Source: Bacteroidota bacterium
GTDB taxonomy: Bacteria; Bacteroidota; Bacteroidia; Chitinophagales; Chitinophagaceae
Assembly (NCBI GenBank): GCA_023387985.1
Contig: JAEWHC010000005.1
Coordinates: forward strand, 310,001-374,000
Length of the DNA: 64,000 bases
Direction: 5' to 3'
The translations under genes were made by a program, and so were the position numbers. A model generated the notes under the pieces. The model worked only from the letters and a program-made list of their open reading frames with translations. It was not told the origin of the DNA and did not search any database. How positions within the stretch are numbered: the first letter of the stretch is position 1; every line of letters begins with the position of its first letter. Shown here piece by piece: positions 24,878 through 34,332 of this stretch.

Positions 24878-25117
24878 TTATTCTTTAACTTCATCAAAGG
24901 GAATGTATTCTCCCTCCATGTCGAATTCGGCTTTTTTTTCACCGGCAACCGTACCATTCCCTGTGCCAGAAGCAGCATTGGCCTGTTCCTGCATATGTTG
25001 CTTTACCTTGTCAAATTGTTGCTTGATTCGGTAAGAAGCCCGTGTAACCGGCAGCACGAAAACCACGACGAAGCGGTACAAGAGGTAAAGCAATATGGCT
25101 CCTAAAATGTAACTCAT
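24878..25117 (-). CDS. Small membrane protein, DUF4834-like
   Basis: 79 residues from ATG 25117. A longer frame to 25189 begins with unlikely Cys-rich sequence. One hydrophobic N-terminal segment, ILGAILLYLLYRFVVVFVLPV, precedes a charged, partly helical cytoplasmic tail (RASYRIKQQFDKVKQHMQEQ) and an acidic C terminus ending YIPFDEVKE. This layout is typical of Bacteroidota DUF4834 proteins, often encoded near rimP/nusA. Function unknown. Confidence 0.65.
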   Translation of the reverse strand: MSYILGAILLYLLYRFVVVFVLPVTRASYRIKQQFDKVKQHMQEQANAASGTGNGTVAGEKKAEFDMEGEYIPFDEVKE

Positions 25118-25214
25118 TTCGGTAAAATTACAACCAGGACCCCTTTTTGTTGTTATTCCCTTGTTAATGCACCCTGTTTCACAGGCCAAAATCCATGAAC
25201 GGTTCCTTGTTTAT

Positions 25215-25245
25215 TTTGAAGGGAAATAAAATCGTCTTATTTTTG
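25215..25245 (+). promoter_or_regulatory. Promoter of rimP-nusA-infB
   Basis: A TTTG at 25215-25218 and TATTTTTG at 25238-25245 are separated by 19 bases, matching the Bacteroidota housekeeping promoter (TTTG, 19 or so bases, TAnnTTTG). It is the best-formed promoter I see in the window. Transcription would begin near 25252, giving a leader of about 60 bases. Confidence 0.75.
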
Positions 25246-25265
25246 CGGCGGAAATAGAAAAGAGG

Positions 25266-25294
25266 AAAGGGAACGGCGTCGTTCCCTTTTGTTT
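25266..25294 (+). promoter_or_regulatory. Terminator-like hairpin in the rimP leader
   Basis: AAAGGGAACG (25266-25275) and CGTTCCCTTT (25280-25289) form a perfect 10-bp stem with the loop GCGT, followed by TGTTTT. It lies between the promoter and the rimP ATG at 25314, so it would be transcribed at the 5' end of the operon. It could act as an attenuator or as an mRNA-stabilising or processing element. Confidence 0.6.
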
Positions 25295-25313
25295 TACCTG
25301 TCAGACTAAAAAT

Positions 25314-25784
25314 ATGGATAACAACAGGAATTTGGAACAAATTGAAGGTTACCTGAACGAATTACTGAAGGGCAGTCCGGATTTCTTCCTGGTAAAAAGC
25401 AAGATTAAGCCGACAAACAACATCAAGCTTTACCTGGACAGCGATAAAGGCATCCGTGTAGAGGATTGTATTCAGTTCAACCGTCAGCTCCGCAAAAAAA
25501 TTGAAGAGGAAAACCTTTTTGGCGAAGAGGATTTCAGCCTCGAGGTTTCCAGCCCCGGGGTAGACGAACCCTTGCTTTTGCACCGCCAGTATGTAAAAAA
25601 CATTGGCCGGACGTTGCTGGTGGAATTACAGGATGGAACGCAGGCCGAAGGTGACCTTAAAAACGTGGCAGATGAAAATATTACGCTGGAAATAACGGAG
25701 GGAAAAGGCAAAAAAGCTGTAATTACAACCCGCGATATTCCTTTTGATCAAATAAAAAAATCAACGATTCAAATTAAATTTTAA
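25314..25784 (+). CDS. rimP: Ribosome maturation factor RimP
   Basis: 156 residues, normal RimP size. The N-terminal domain includes the family signature EDFSLEVSSPGVDEPLLLHRQYVKNIG. An Sm-like C-terminal domain (LLVELQDGTQAEGDLKNV and the rest) follows. It helps assemble the 30S subunit. It is the first gene of the conserved rimP-nusA-infB operon, with 43 bases to nusA, expressed from the promoter at 25215 through a leader hairpin. Confidence 0.95.
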   Translation: MDNNRNLEQIEGYLNELLKGSPDFFLVKSKIKPTNNIKLYLDSDKGIRVEDCIQFNRQLRKKIEEENLFGEEDFSLEVSSPGVDEPLLLHRQYVKNIGRTLLVELQDGTQAEGDLKNVADENITLEITEGKGKKAVITTRDIPFDQIKKSTIQIKF

Positions 25785-25827
25785 ACAAGAACGGCAAAAG
25801 CCGGCATTTTAAAAATGACATACAAAA

Positions 25828-27075
25828 ATGGCAAGCATTAACCTCATCGAAGCTTTCCAGGAATTCAAAGACACGGAAAATATTGACCGGTCAACCCTGA
25901 TGAAAGTAGTGGAAGACGTATTTAAAACGCTATTGCGCAAAAAATACGGAAGTGATGAAAACTTTGACGTGATCGTCAACGCCGAAAAGGGCGACCTGGA
26001 GATCCTGCGTCATCGGATGATCGTGCCGGACGGCGAGGTTGAAGATCCCCTGGCGGAAATTGAATTCACGGAAGCCATGAGCATTGATGATGATTACGAA
26101 ATTGGTGAAGAACTTTATGAAGAGGTTGACCTTATGGACTTTGGCCGGCGAGCTATCCTGGCCGCCAAGCAAACCTTGGCAAGCCGCATCAATGACTTGA
26201 AGAAAAACCTGCTGGTAAAGAAATACGAAGACCGCGTGGGCGACCTGATTACTGCGGAAGTGTACCAGGCCTGGCGTAAAGAAGCGCTGTTGCTCGATGA
26301 GGAAGGCAATGAACTGATCCTACCGCAATCGGAGCAGATTCCACAGGATTTTCTGAAAAAAGGCGATACCGTTAGAGCTGTCATTAAAAAGGTAGAGCTT
26401 AAAAACAATAACCCGGTGATCATTCTGAGCCGTACCCATCCGAGCTTTTTGGAACAATTGCTGGAAATCGAGGTACCTGAAATTTCCGAAGGCCTCATCA
26501 ATGTAAAAAAAGTGGTGCGCCAGCCGGGTGAACGGGCAAAAGTAGCCGTTGAAAGCCTAGATGACCGCATTGATCCGGTAGGAGCATGTGTAGGCATCAA
26601 AGGAGGCAGGATTTATGGTGTGGTTCGTGAATTGAAAAATGAGAACATTGATGTGATCAACTGGACCAACAATACCAACCTGTTGATCCAGCGTGCGCTC
26701 ACACCGGCAAAAATTACCAGTATGCGCCTCAATCCGGAGCTCAAGCGGGCCGATGTATTTTTGCCGCCCGACCAGGTGAGCCTGGCCATCGGCAAAAAAG
26801 GCGTAAACATTAAGCTGGCCTGTGAACTGACCGATTACGATATCGATGTATTCCGCGACAATGAAGGCGAAGAGGATGAGTATGACATTGACCTGGATGA
26901 GTTTTCCGATGAAATCGATCTGTGGGTGATTGATGCTTTTAAGAAGATTGGCCTCGACACCGGCCGCGCCGTATTGGCCATGAATCCGGCTGATCTGGAG
27001 CGCAGGGCAGATCTGGAAAAAGAAACGGTGGACGAAGTACTGAGGATTTTGAAAGAAGAATTTGAAAGAGAATAA
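25828..27075 (+). CDS. nusA: Transcription termination/antitermination factor NusA
   Basis: 415 residues, the usual length in this phylum. The N-terminal RNA-polymerase-binding domain (MASINLIEAFQEFKDTENID, about 1-125) is followed by an S1 domain (about 130-200), then two KH domains with VGACVGIKGGRI and FLPPDQVSLAIGKKGVNI, and a C-terminal acidic linker with a helical end. The E. coli acidic repeats are absent, as expected outside proteobacteria. It modulates pausing, termination and antitermination. Middle gene of the operon. Confidence 0.97.
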   Translation: MASINLIEAFQEFKDTENIDRSTLMKVVEDVFKTLLRKKYGSDENFDVIVNAEKGDLEILRHRMIVPDGEVEDPLAEIEFTEAMSIDDDYEIGEELYEEVDLMDFGRRAILAAKQTLASRINDLKKNLLVKKYEDRVGDLITAEVYQAWRKEALLLDEEGNELILPQSEQIPQDFLKKGDTVRAVIKKVELKNNNPVIILSRTHPSFLEQLLEIEVPEISEGLINVKKVVRQPGERAKVAVESLDDRIDPVGACVGIKGGRIYGVVRELKNENIDVINWTNNTNLLIQRALTPAKITSMRLNPELKRADVFLPPDQVSLAIGKKGVNIKLACELTDYDIDVFRDNEGEEDEYDIDLDEFSDEIDLWVIDAFKKIGLDTGRAVLAMNPADLERRADLEKETVDEVLRILKEEFERE

Positions 27076-27176
27076 GAATTAAAGGTTACCGGCATTACCT
27101 TTGCGCATTAATAAAAAAGAGAAAAACCGAGCTAAACATTTTAAAAGCAGCTATGCCGGGGCTGCATGAAGACCGA

Positions 27177-30101
27177 ATGAGTGAAAAAAAATTACCCAGA
27201 CTGTTAGCCGCTGCCAAGGAATTCAACATTGGCCAGGATACCCTTATGGATTTTTTGTCCGCGAAAGGATTTGACCGCGAGGAACTCAAACCTGCAGCCC
27301 GTTTATCCGACAGTATGTACGAGGCGTTGCAAAAGGAGTTCCAAAGCGATAAAGTGGCCAAGGCTAAGAGTGACCTTATTGATTTACCCAAAAGCCCGGG
27401 CGTAGATTCACGGGTGAGGAAAGAAGAGCCCGAAATGGTTACCACCACCGCACAGCCCGCGAAAGCTGCTCCGCCACCGCCGCCACCGGTTGAAAAACCG
27501 GAACCAGCGCAACAACCGGAGCCGGAGCCTGTACCCGAAATCAGACAACCTGAAGCCCCGCCGGCAGCACCCGTGCCTGAACCTCGGCCGGAACCCAAGC
27601 CGGAACCGGAGCCGGAAATACCACAGGAGCCCGTAAAAGCGCCGGAAATACCCGTGGAAGCGCCCAAAGAGGAAGAACCTGAAACCAAATTGCCCGAAAC
27701 CACCATTGAAGGACCAAAAGTGTTGGGCACCATTGACCTTTCTACGATCGACAGCAGTACAAGGCCAAAGAAAATTAAGAAACCCGAACCTCTAAAAGAA
27801 AAGCAGGCAGAGCCGGTGAAACCAGCAGCCCAAAAGCCTGTTGAAGCCCAGCCCGTCCAACCTCCGGTTGCCCAGTCTCCGGCTGAAGAGATTGAAACTG
27901 AAAAACATATAGAAAATATAGAGGTGGAAAAACTCACCGGTCCGAAAATTCTGGGAAAGATCGATCTTTCCAAAACTCAGGATAAACCCGCCAAACCTTC
28001 CGATGCCGCCAGTCGCCGCCGCCGCAAACGCATACCCGTAAAAGGCGATGAAGGCATTAAACCGGCAACGCCTGATCATAAACCCGGGCAAGGGCCTCAA
28101 AGACCCGGACAACATAGAGGGCCCGGCGATCGCCATAAAGGAGGCAAAAGTCATGGCAGAGGAAAACCCCATACCGAACGTACAATTGATGAGGATGAAA
28201 TAACCAAAAAACTGAAGGAAACCCAGGCTCGTATTGCAGCAGGTGGAGAACGGGGGAAAGCCGGAAGGGTCCGTTCAAAACGTAAACGTGAAAGACGCGA
28301 ACAACATGAAGCCGAAGAAACGCACCTGGACGACAATGTGCTGGAAGTAACGGAATTTCTGAGTGCCAGCGAATTGGCCAACCTTATGGACGTTTCGCCA
28401 AGCGAAGTTGTTGCCAAATGTTTCAGCCTGGGCCTGCCGGTATCCATCAACCAACGTTTGGACGCCGAAGTAATTGAACTCGTTGCCGGTGAATTTGGCT
28501 TTGTGGTGAAATTTGTTGATCTCGATGATCACGAGGAAGAAGAAGATGAATTTGAAGATGCTCCGGAGGACCTGCAAGCCCGTGCACCCATTGTTACCAT
28601 TATGGGTCACGTTGACCACGGTAAAACATCGTTGCTCGATTATATTCGTCATGCAAGTGTGGTGAGTGGTGAAGCCGGAGGAATTACCCAGCACATTGGC
28701 GCCTATGAGGTAATGACCTCTACCGGCCGAAAAATAACTTTCCTTGATACGCCGGGCCACGAAGCTTTTACCGCGATGCGTGCCCGTGGTGCCAAAATCA
28801 CCGATATTGCTGTAATCGTTATTGCCGCGGATGACGCGGTAATGCCCCAGACCAAGGAAGCCATCAGCCACGCCCAGGCGGCAAATGTGCCCATGATCTT
28901 TGCCATCAACAAAATAGACAAGGAAGGCGCCAACCCCCAGAAAATTTATGAGCAACTCTCACAAATGAACCTGCTTGTAGAAGAATGGGGTGGTAAATAC
29001 CAGAGCCAGGAGATCAGTGCTAAAAAAGGTTTGAATATTGACCAGCTGCTGGAGAAAATTGTGCTGGAAGCCGACCTGCAGGAACTGAAAGCCAATCCCA
29101 AAAGGGAAGCAAACGGAACCATTGTGGAAGCTTCACTCGATAAAGGCCGCGGGTATGTTACCACGGTACTTGTACAGAATGGAACGCTCAAAAACGGTGA
29201 CATCATCGTGAGCGGACAGTATTTTGGCCGCGTAAAAGCCATGTCGAATGAACGTGACGGACGTTTATTGCAAGCCGGTCCATCCACGCCGGCGTTGATC
29301 CTCGGACTGAACGGGGCGCCACAGGCGGGAGAAAAATTCAAGGTGTACGAAGATGAAAGCGAAGCCAAGCAAATTGCCTATAAGCGCGGACAGATTCTGC
29401 GTGAACAAGGCATGCGGGTTCGCAAGCACATTACCCTTGATGAGATTGGCCGCCGACTTGCACTCGGCAACTTTAAAGAACTGAATGTGATCATTAAAGG
29501 CGACGTAGACGGTTCTGTGGAAGCCTTAAGTGACAGTTTGGAAAAACTGAGCACCGAAGAGATCGTGGTTAGGGTTATTCTGAAAGGCGTAGGTGCCATC
29601 AGCGAAAACGACGTTACCCTGGCAAGTGCCTCCGACGCCATCATCATCGGCTTTAACGTACGTGCCAATGCACAGGCGAGCCGTCTTGCAGAAAATGAAG
29701 GCATTGAGATTAAGCAATATTCCATTATTTATAATGCCATCAATGATGTGAAGGCGGCCATGGAAGGTCTGCTTGAACCAAAAGTTGAAGAACGTGAAGT
29801 GGCTTCTGTGGAAATTCGCGAAGTATTCCGTTTTGATAAAGCAGTGGTGGCCGGATGTTATGTAACAAGCGGTAAGATGAAGCGGGATGCTAAAATCCGT
29901 TTGTACCGTGATGAAGTGCTGATCTATCCGAGACAGGAAGGCGCTTTTGCCGAACTGGCGAGCCTGAAACGTTTTAAAGACGATGCAAAAGAAGTGGTGC
30001 ACGGTATGGAATGCGGGCTGACCATCAAAAACTTTTCTGATATCCAGGCCGGTGATGTAGTGGTAGCTTTTGAAGAAGAAGAAGTAAAACGGACCTTGTA
30101 A
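27177..30101 (+). CDS. infB: Translation initiation factor IF-2
   Basis: 974 residues from ATG 27177; an in-frame ATG at 27153 would add eight residues (MPGLHEDR) before the usual MSEKK start. An N-terminal IF2N module (KLPRLLAAAKEFNIGQDTL) is followed by a long Pro/Glu/Lys-rich linker (about 90-330), which explains the large size, then a second IF2N-type segment (ISASELANLMDV-like, about 390-440). The GTPase domain has G1 GHVDHGKT at 477-484, DTPGHEAF and NKID. C-terminal domains follow. It positions initiator tRNA on the 30S subunit. It is the last gene of rimP-nusA-infB and is followed by a strong terminator. Confidence 0.97.
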   Translation: MSEKKLPRLLAAAKEFNIGQDTLMDFLSAKGFDREELKPAARLSDSMYEALQKEFQSDKVAKAKSDLIDLPKSPGVDSRVRKEEPEMVTTTAQPAKAAPPPPPPVEKPEPAQQPEPEPVPEIRQPEAPPAAPVPEPRPEPKPEPEPEIPQEPVKAPEIPVEAPKEEEPETKLPETTIEGPKVLGTIDLSTIDSSTRPKKIKKPEPLKEKQAEPVKPAAQKPVEAQPVQPPVAQSPAEEIETEKHIENIEVEKLTGPKILGKIDLSKTQDKPAKPSDAASRRRRKRIPVKGDEGIKPATPDHKPGQGPQRPGQHRGPGDRHKGGKSHGRGKPHTERTIDEDEITKKLKETQARIAAGGERGKAGRVRSKRKRERREQHEAEETHLDDNVLEVTEFLSASELANLMDVSPSEVVAKCFSLGLPVSINQRLDAEVIELVAGEFGFVVKFVDLDDHEEEEDEFEDAPEDLQARAPIVTIMGHVDHGKTSLLDYIRHASVVSGEAGGITQHIGAYEVMTSTGRKITFLDTPGHEAFTAMRARGAKITDIAVIVIAADDAVMPQTKEAISHAQAANVPMIFAINKIDKEGANPQKIYEQLSQMNLLVEEWGGKYQSQEISAKKGLNIDQLLEKIVLEADLQELKANPKREANGTIVEASLDKGRGYVTTVLVQNGTLKNGDIIVSGQYFGRVKAMSNERDGRLLQAGPSTPALILGLNGAPQAGEKFKVYEDESEAKQIAYKRGQILREQGMRVRKHITLDEIGRRLALGNFKELNVIIKGDVDGSVEALSDSLEKLSTEEIVVRVILKGVGAISENDVTLASASDAIIIGFNVRANAQASRLAENEGIEIKQYSIIYNAINDVKAAMEGLLEPKVEEREVASVEIREVFRFDKAVVAGCYVTSGKMKRDAKIRLYRDEVLIYPRQEGAFAELASLKRFKDDAKEVVHGMECGLTIKNFSDIQAGDVVVAFEEEEVKRTL

Positions 30102-30125
30102 AATAAAACACTCTAAATCATTCCG

Positions 30126-30158
30126 GGAGGTCGCGTGTAAAAGCCGGCCTCCTTTTTT
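30126..30158 (+). terminator. Intrinsic terminator after infB
   Basis: GGAGGTCG (30126-30133) pairs with CGGCCTCC (30145-30152) with one G-U pair, followed by six T (30153-30158). Confidence 0.8.
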
Positions 30159-30170
30159 AGATAAGAAACT

Positions 30171-31091
30171 ATGTCTTCCTCTGGTAAAAATTTATTGCCA
30201 TACCTCGCGTTGCTGCTCACCTCTATCGTTTGGGGCACGACATGGGTGGCTTCAAAAGTCGGGATAAACACCGGCATTCACCCGCTCTATTTTTCGGGAT
30301 TGCGCCAGTTGTGGGCGGGTACAGTTTACCTGATCATTTTCTCTGCATTGGGCAAAGCCATCTGGCCTTCAAAAAAAGAATGGGGCAATATATTGCTGAT
30401 GTCCCTTTTGTTGTTTGTTTTCAGCAACGGCCTTACTACCTGGGGATTGAAATACATTACCAGCGGACTGGGCGCAATTATCGGCGCTACGTTTCCCTTG
30501 TTCGTCGCCATCATTGATTTTGCACGGGGTAGCACTGATAAACCCAACAAAACCTCCACATTCGGACTTATCCTTGGATTTGCCGGTGTGGCCATTGTAT
30601 TTTATGAGTACCTGGTCGATTTTACCAATGCCGATTTCTACATTGGCATCGTATTAAGCCTGGTGGCTGCTTTTACCTGGGCTTCAGGCACCGTACTCAC
30701 CTCCAAAATCAAAACAAGCCTCAATAAATATTACGCCCTGGGATGGCAAATGTTTATGGCAGGAGTCATCCTGGTAGGCGTTTGCCTGCTGGCCGGCTAT
30801 GCCACACCTTTCCAGCAAATTTCCGCCGAAGGCTGGTGGGCGCTCAGTTATATGGTTGGGTTTGGCAGCATGCTGGCATTTGCCGCTTTTGTATACATGT
30901 TGCAGCATTTGCCCTCTTCGCTTGCTTCCATTTATGGCTATGTAAATCCCATTGTCACAGTATTCGTAGGACACTTCTGGCTGGGAGAAAAATGGAGTTT
31001 TATGTTGCTCATTGGCGCTATGGTTACGCTGGCCGGAATTTACCTGGTGAACCTTGGCTTTCGCCTTCAACTGAAGGCGAGAAGGCATTGA
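30171..31091 (+). CDS. EamA/DMT family transporter
   Basis: 306 residues with ten hydrophobic segments in two EamA repeats, typical of the drug/metabolite transporter superfamily. The N terminus LLPYLALLLTSIVWGTTWVASKVG and the second-half YMLQHLPSSLASIYGYVNPIVTVFVG plus WLGEKWS are family signatures. It probably exports a metabolite or amino acid, but the substrate is not predictable. It starts 13 bases past the infB terminator with no close neighbour on the same strand. Confidence 0.9.
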   Translation: MSSSGKNLLPYLALLLTSIVWGTTWVASKVGINTGIHPLYFSGLRQLWAGTVYLIIFSALGKAIWPSKKEWGNILLMSLLLFVFSNGLTTWGLKYITSGLGAIIGATFPLFVAIIDFARGSTDKPNKTSTFGLILGFAGVAIVFYEYLVDFTNADFYIGIVLSLVAAFTWASGTVLTSKIKTSLNKYYALGWQMFMAGVILVGVCLLAGYATPFQQISAEGWWALSYMVGFGSMLAFAAFVYMLQHLPSSLASIYGYVNPIVTVFVGHFWLGEKWSFMLLIGAMVTLAGIYLVNLGFRLQLKARRH

Positions 31092-31307
31092 GCGACACAC
31101 CTTGCCAACAAGTTTCCTGCAGGTTTTCAGATTTCGCTACACCCTGTGGGCAACCGCCTGGTAAAAAAAGTGTGGCCTGAAAATCTTCCCCGTTCATTTT
31201 TGAAGCGGTGAAAAATGCGGGAATACTGGGCGAAATGAAATTATGCGAACCGGCAAATGTGTCAATGGGTATTTTGGGTTAAATTCACGCCCTTAAACAG
31301 CCCGTTT

Positions 31308-33713
31308 ATGACAAAAGGATCAGCCATCGCTTTAGGATTTGTTATGTGCAGTTTTTTGGTAAGTGCCCAACTCGCTCCTTTAACTGTTGAAAAGATCATG
31401 CGAGACCCCGTTTGGATCGGTACTTCTCCTTCTTCACCGCAATGGAGTACGGATGGAAAAATATTGTATTTCAACTGGAATCCTGGAAAGGAGCCTGCCG
31501 ATTCATTGTACTATATAACCCTCATCAATTCCACACCAGTGAAGGCTACTATCCCGCAGAAAAAAGATATGGTGGGTTATAGAGCGGCAAACTGGAATAC
31601 TGCAAGAACCGCAATGGTTTACGCAAAAGACGGAGATATTTATTATCAATCATCTTCTTCAAAAAACCCGGTGCGCATCACCCAAACGACTGCCCGTGAA
31701 TCTGATCCTCAATTCGGTTTTAATGATACAAAGGTTGTGTTCAACGCAGATCAAAATTTATTCGCCTGGAATATTTCAACCGGGCAAATCGAACAATTGA
31801 CCAATTTCTCCACAGGGTCTTCTGCGGCCGCAGGCTTTGGCCGTGGACGCGAGGGTGGTGAAAGTTCGGATAATGAACAGGATAAATGGCTCCGTCGCGA
31901 CCAATTGGAAACCTTTGATGTTTTGCGGGAGCGGAAAGAAAAACGAGAAGCTACTGAGGCTTACCGCAAAGTGATGGAGCCGGATAAAATGCGCGAAATC
32001 AAAATTTCCGGAAAGAGCATTTCGGGAATGAATATCAGCCCCGATGGAAGATATGTAAGCTACCGCTTGTCCAGGATGAACAGTGGAAAACGCACTATTG
32101 TCCCGGATTATGTTACCGAATCGGGTTACACGGAGGATTTGAATTCCCGTCAAAAAGTGGGCGCGTTACCTGAAGCAACCGAACTTTATATTTTTGACCG
32201 CATTGCAGATACGGTTTATTCAGTGAAGATTGATTCAGTTTCCGGCATTAAAGATATCGCCGGTTATTTCGCTGATTATCCAAAACAAAAAGAAGCACTG
32301 GAAAAGAAATCTGCCGTACGCGGAATACAATTCTCAATGCCAATCTGGTCGCCAAACAGCGGGCATGCCGTTTTTGAAATGCGTTCAATTGACAATAAAG
32401 ACCGGTGGTTGATGGCATGGAATAAAGGATCACAACAACTGAAACTCATCAGCCGTGAAACAAATAATGCCTGGATCGGCGGACCGGGTTCAAGGTTATC
32501 CTCTGATCCCTGGATAGATGACAATACCGTTTGGTTTCAAACGGAGCAAAGCGGTTATGCGCATGTGTATGTGGCCAATTTACAAAACGGGCAGCAGCGG
32601 CAGGTGACCTTCGGAAACTGGGAAGTACAAACTGCGCAACTGAGCAACGATAAAAAACATTTGTACATCACGACAAATGAAATCCATCCCGGGGAGAAAC
32701 ATTTTTACCGCCTGAACCTGGCGAATGGAAGCCGTGAAAAAATCACCACCATGACGGGTAGCAACCAGGTGACGCTATCTCCCGACGAACAAAACCTGGC
32801 CATCTTGCATTCCTATTCCAACAAGCCGACGGAGTTATACCTGATGCAGAATCCATTGACGGTTAAAAGGGCAACTCCTGCCAGGCAGATCACCGATAAA
32901 GCGCAATCTGCAGAATTCAAATCTTATCCGTGGCGTGACCCTGAAGTACTCACTTTTAATGCGGCCGATGGTGAAGCCGTTTATGCAAGGTTGTTTAAAT
33001 CTGCCTCTCCGCACCCGGATAAGCCCGCGGTGATTTTTGTGCATGGCGCCGGTTATTTGCAAAATGCGCATAAATGGTGGAGCAATTACTTCCGGGAATA
33101 TATGTTCCATAACCTGCTGGCAGATAACGGATACACTGTAATGGATATTGATTATCGGGGAAGCGCGGGATACGGACGCGACTGGCGTACAGGAATATAC
33201 CGCCACATGGGTGGGTTGGACCTGAGCGATCATGTGGATGCGGCTAAATGGCTGGTTGAGCGACAGGGCGTCAATCCAAAACATATTGGAATCTATGGTG
33301 GAAGTTATGGGGGCTTCATTACGTTGATGGCCATGTTTACCGAACCGGAGGTATTTGCGGCCGGAGCGGCATTGAGGCCTGTAACCGATTGGGCCCAATA
33401 CAATCATGGCTATACGGCCAATATTTTGAATACGCCGGTTGAGGACAGCATTGCCTACCGCAAAAGCTCACCACTTTATTTTGCCGACGGCTTAAAGGGG
33501 CACCTGCTGATTTGCCACGGGCTTGTGGATGTAAACGTGCATGCGCAGGACGCCATAAAACTTGCCCAACGCCTTATTGAGCTTGGGAAAGACAATTGGG
33601 AACTGGCGATTTACCCAATGGAAGACCATGGATTTGTGGAACCAAGCAGCTGGACAGATGAATACAAGCGGATTTATAAGCTGTTTGAAAATACGCTAAA
33701 AACTACTAAATAA
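31308..33713 (+). CDS. S9 family serine peptidase, dipeptidyl-peptidase type
   Basis: 801 residues from ATG 31308; an earlier in-frame start at 31257 would put 17 residues before a normal signal peptide (MTKGSAIALGFVMCSFLVSAQ). An N-terminal beta-propeller of WD40/PD40-like blades (about 30-560, with repeated SPDGRYVSY-type motifs) precedes a C-terminal prolyl-oligopeptidase domain with the nucleophile Ser666 in YGGSYGGF, an Asp in HGLVDVNV and the His in MEDHGF. It is secreted, probably periplasmic, and cleaves peptides, often after proline or alanine. It is a single gene, with no terminator seen before the Rrf2 gene. Confidence 0.92.
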   Translation: MTKGSAIALGFVMCSFLVSAQLAPLTVEKIMRDPVWIGTSPSSPQWSTDGKILYFNWNPGKEPADSLYYITLINSTPVKATIPQKKDMVGYRAANWNTARTAMVYAKDGDIYYQSSSSKNPVRITQTTARESDPQFGFNDTKVVFNADQNLFAWNISTGQIEQLTNFSTGSSAAAGFGRGREGGESSDNEQDKWLRRDQLETFDVLRERKEKREATEAYRKVMEPDKMREIKISGKSISGMNISPDGRYVSYRLSRMNSGKRTIVPDYVTESGYTEDLNSRQKVGALPEATELYIFDRIADTVYSVKIDSVSGIKDIAGYFADYPKQKEALEKKSAVRGIQFSMPIWSPNSGHAVFEMRSIDNKDRWLMAWNKGSQQLKLISRETNNAWIGGPGSRLSSDPWIDDNTVWFQTEQSGYAHVYVANLQNGQQRQVTFGNWEVQTAQLSNDKKHLYITTNEIHPGEKHFYRLNLANGSREKITTMTGSNQVTLSPDEQNLAILHSYSNKPTELYLMQNPLTVKRATPARQITDKAQSAEFKSYPWRDPEVLTFNAADGEAVYARLFKSASPHPDKPAVIFVHGAGYLQNAHKWWSNYFREYMFHNLLADNGYTVMDIDYRGSAGYGRDWRTGIYRHMGGLDLSDHVDAAKWLVERQGVNPKHIGIYGGSYGGFITLMAMFTEPEVFAAGAALRPVTDWAQYNHGYTANILNTPVEDSIAYRKSSPLYFADGLKGHLLICHGLVDVNVHAQDAIKLAQRLIELGKDNWELAIYPMEDHGFVEPSSWTDEYKRIYKLFENTLKTTK

Positions 33714-33778
33714 GAGGTACAAAGCAGAAGGTCTTTCCAAAATATCCGATAGCAAATAACAAATTCCTAAGCCATACC

Positions 33779-34231
33779 TTGTTATCCAAAAAATCCAAAT
33801 ACGCCATCAAAGCCCTGGCTTACCTCGCATCGCGGCATGGCCAAGGGCCCATATTGATCGCAGAAATCGCTGAATCCAAAAAAATTCCCGTCAAATTCCT
33901 GGAAAGCATCCTGCTGGAACTTCGAAAAGCCGGGTTCCTGGGTAGCAAAAAAGGAAAAGGCGGAGGATATTTTTTTGAGCAGGATCCTTCTACCATAAAG
34001 CTGGCAAGCATCATCCGGATTGTGAATGGACCAATCTCCATTTTGCCCTGCGTCAGCCTTTATTTTTACAAACATTGCGAAGATTGTGATGAAACCAATT
34101 GTTCTCTTCATAACCTGGCAAAAGAAGTGAGGGATGCAACTCTCGGTATTCTCGAGCACCGAACGGTAAATGATCTGCGTGAAGAACATCCTTCTGGCCT
34201 TCAGGATATTGTAGAAAATCCGTGCTTTTGA
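33779..34231 (+). CDS. Rrf2 family transcriptional regulator, cysteine-ligated type
   Basis: 150 residues from a TTG start at 33779; no ATG is near, and MLSKKSKYAIKALAYLA is the family N terminus. The winged helix covers residues 1-80, with KGKGGGYF (57-66 region) as the wing. The sensor region has four cysteines, Cys91, Cys100, Cys103 and Cys108, placed as in Fe-S-binding Rrf2 proteins such as IscR or CysR-like members. It precedes cysH, cysD and cysN, so control of sulfate assimilation by cysteine or Fe-S status is the likely role. This is inference from context; Rrf2 proteins such as CymR do regulate cysteine synthesis in other bacteria. Confidence 0.88.
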   Translation: MLSKKSKYAIKALAYLASRHGQGPILIAEIAESKKIPVKFLESILLELRKAGFLGSKKGKGGGYFFEQDPSTIKLASIIRIVNGPISILPCVSLYFYKHCEDCDETNCSLHNLAKEVRDATLGILEHRTVNDLREEHPSGLQDIVENPCF

Positions 34232-34272
34232 TTGCCTGTTGCAGAAATGTTTTCAAATGGTAAAATAGCCTC

Positions 34273-34299
34273 ATTAGTCCACCGGGATAATAGATTAGT
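34273..34299. promoter_or_regulatory. Direct repeats upstream of cysH
   Basis: ATTAGT occurs at 34273-34278 and at 34294-34299, 21 bases apart (two helical turns), overlapping a CCAC/GTGG inverted repeat. They lie just before the cysH -7 element and may be a binding site for the Rrf2 protein encoded upstream. Confidence 0.3.
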
Positions 34300-34312
34300 G
34301 GAGTTCAACTGT

Positions 34313-34320
34313 TATCTTTG
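34313..34320 (+). promoter_or_regulatory. Candidate -7 element before cysH
   Basis: TATCTTTG matches TAnnTTTG. Transcription would start near 34326, leaving only 7-16 bases before the candidate ATGs at 34333 and 34342. This argues against the TTG at 34318 as a start. Confidence 0.5.
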
Positions 34321-34332
34321 CGCACTTCTACG

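Noticed and set aside
27095..27973. 292-residue Ser/Gly-rich minus-strand frame
   Set aside because: It is the complement of the Pro/Glu-rich linker of infB.
34318..34332. TTG at 34318 as the cysH start
   Set aside because: It overlaps the TATCTTTG -7 element, so it would be upstream of the transcription start.
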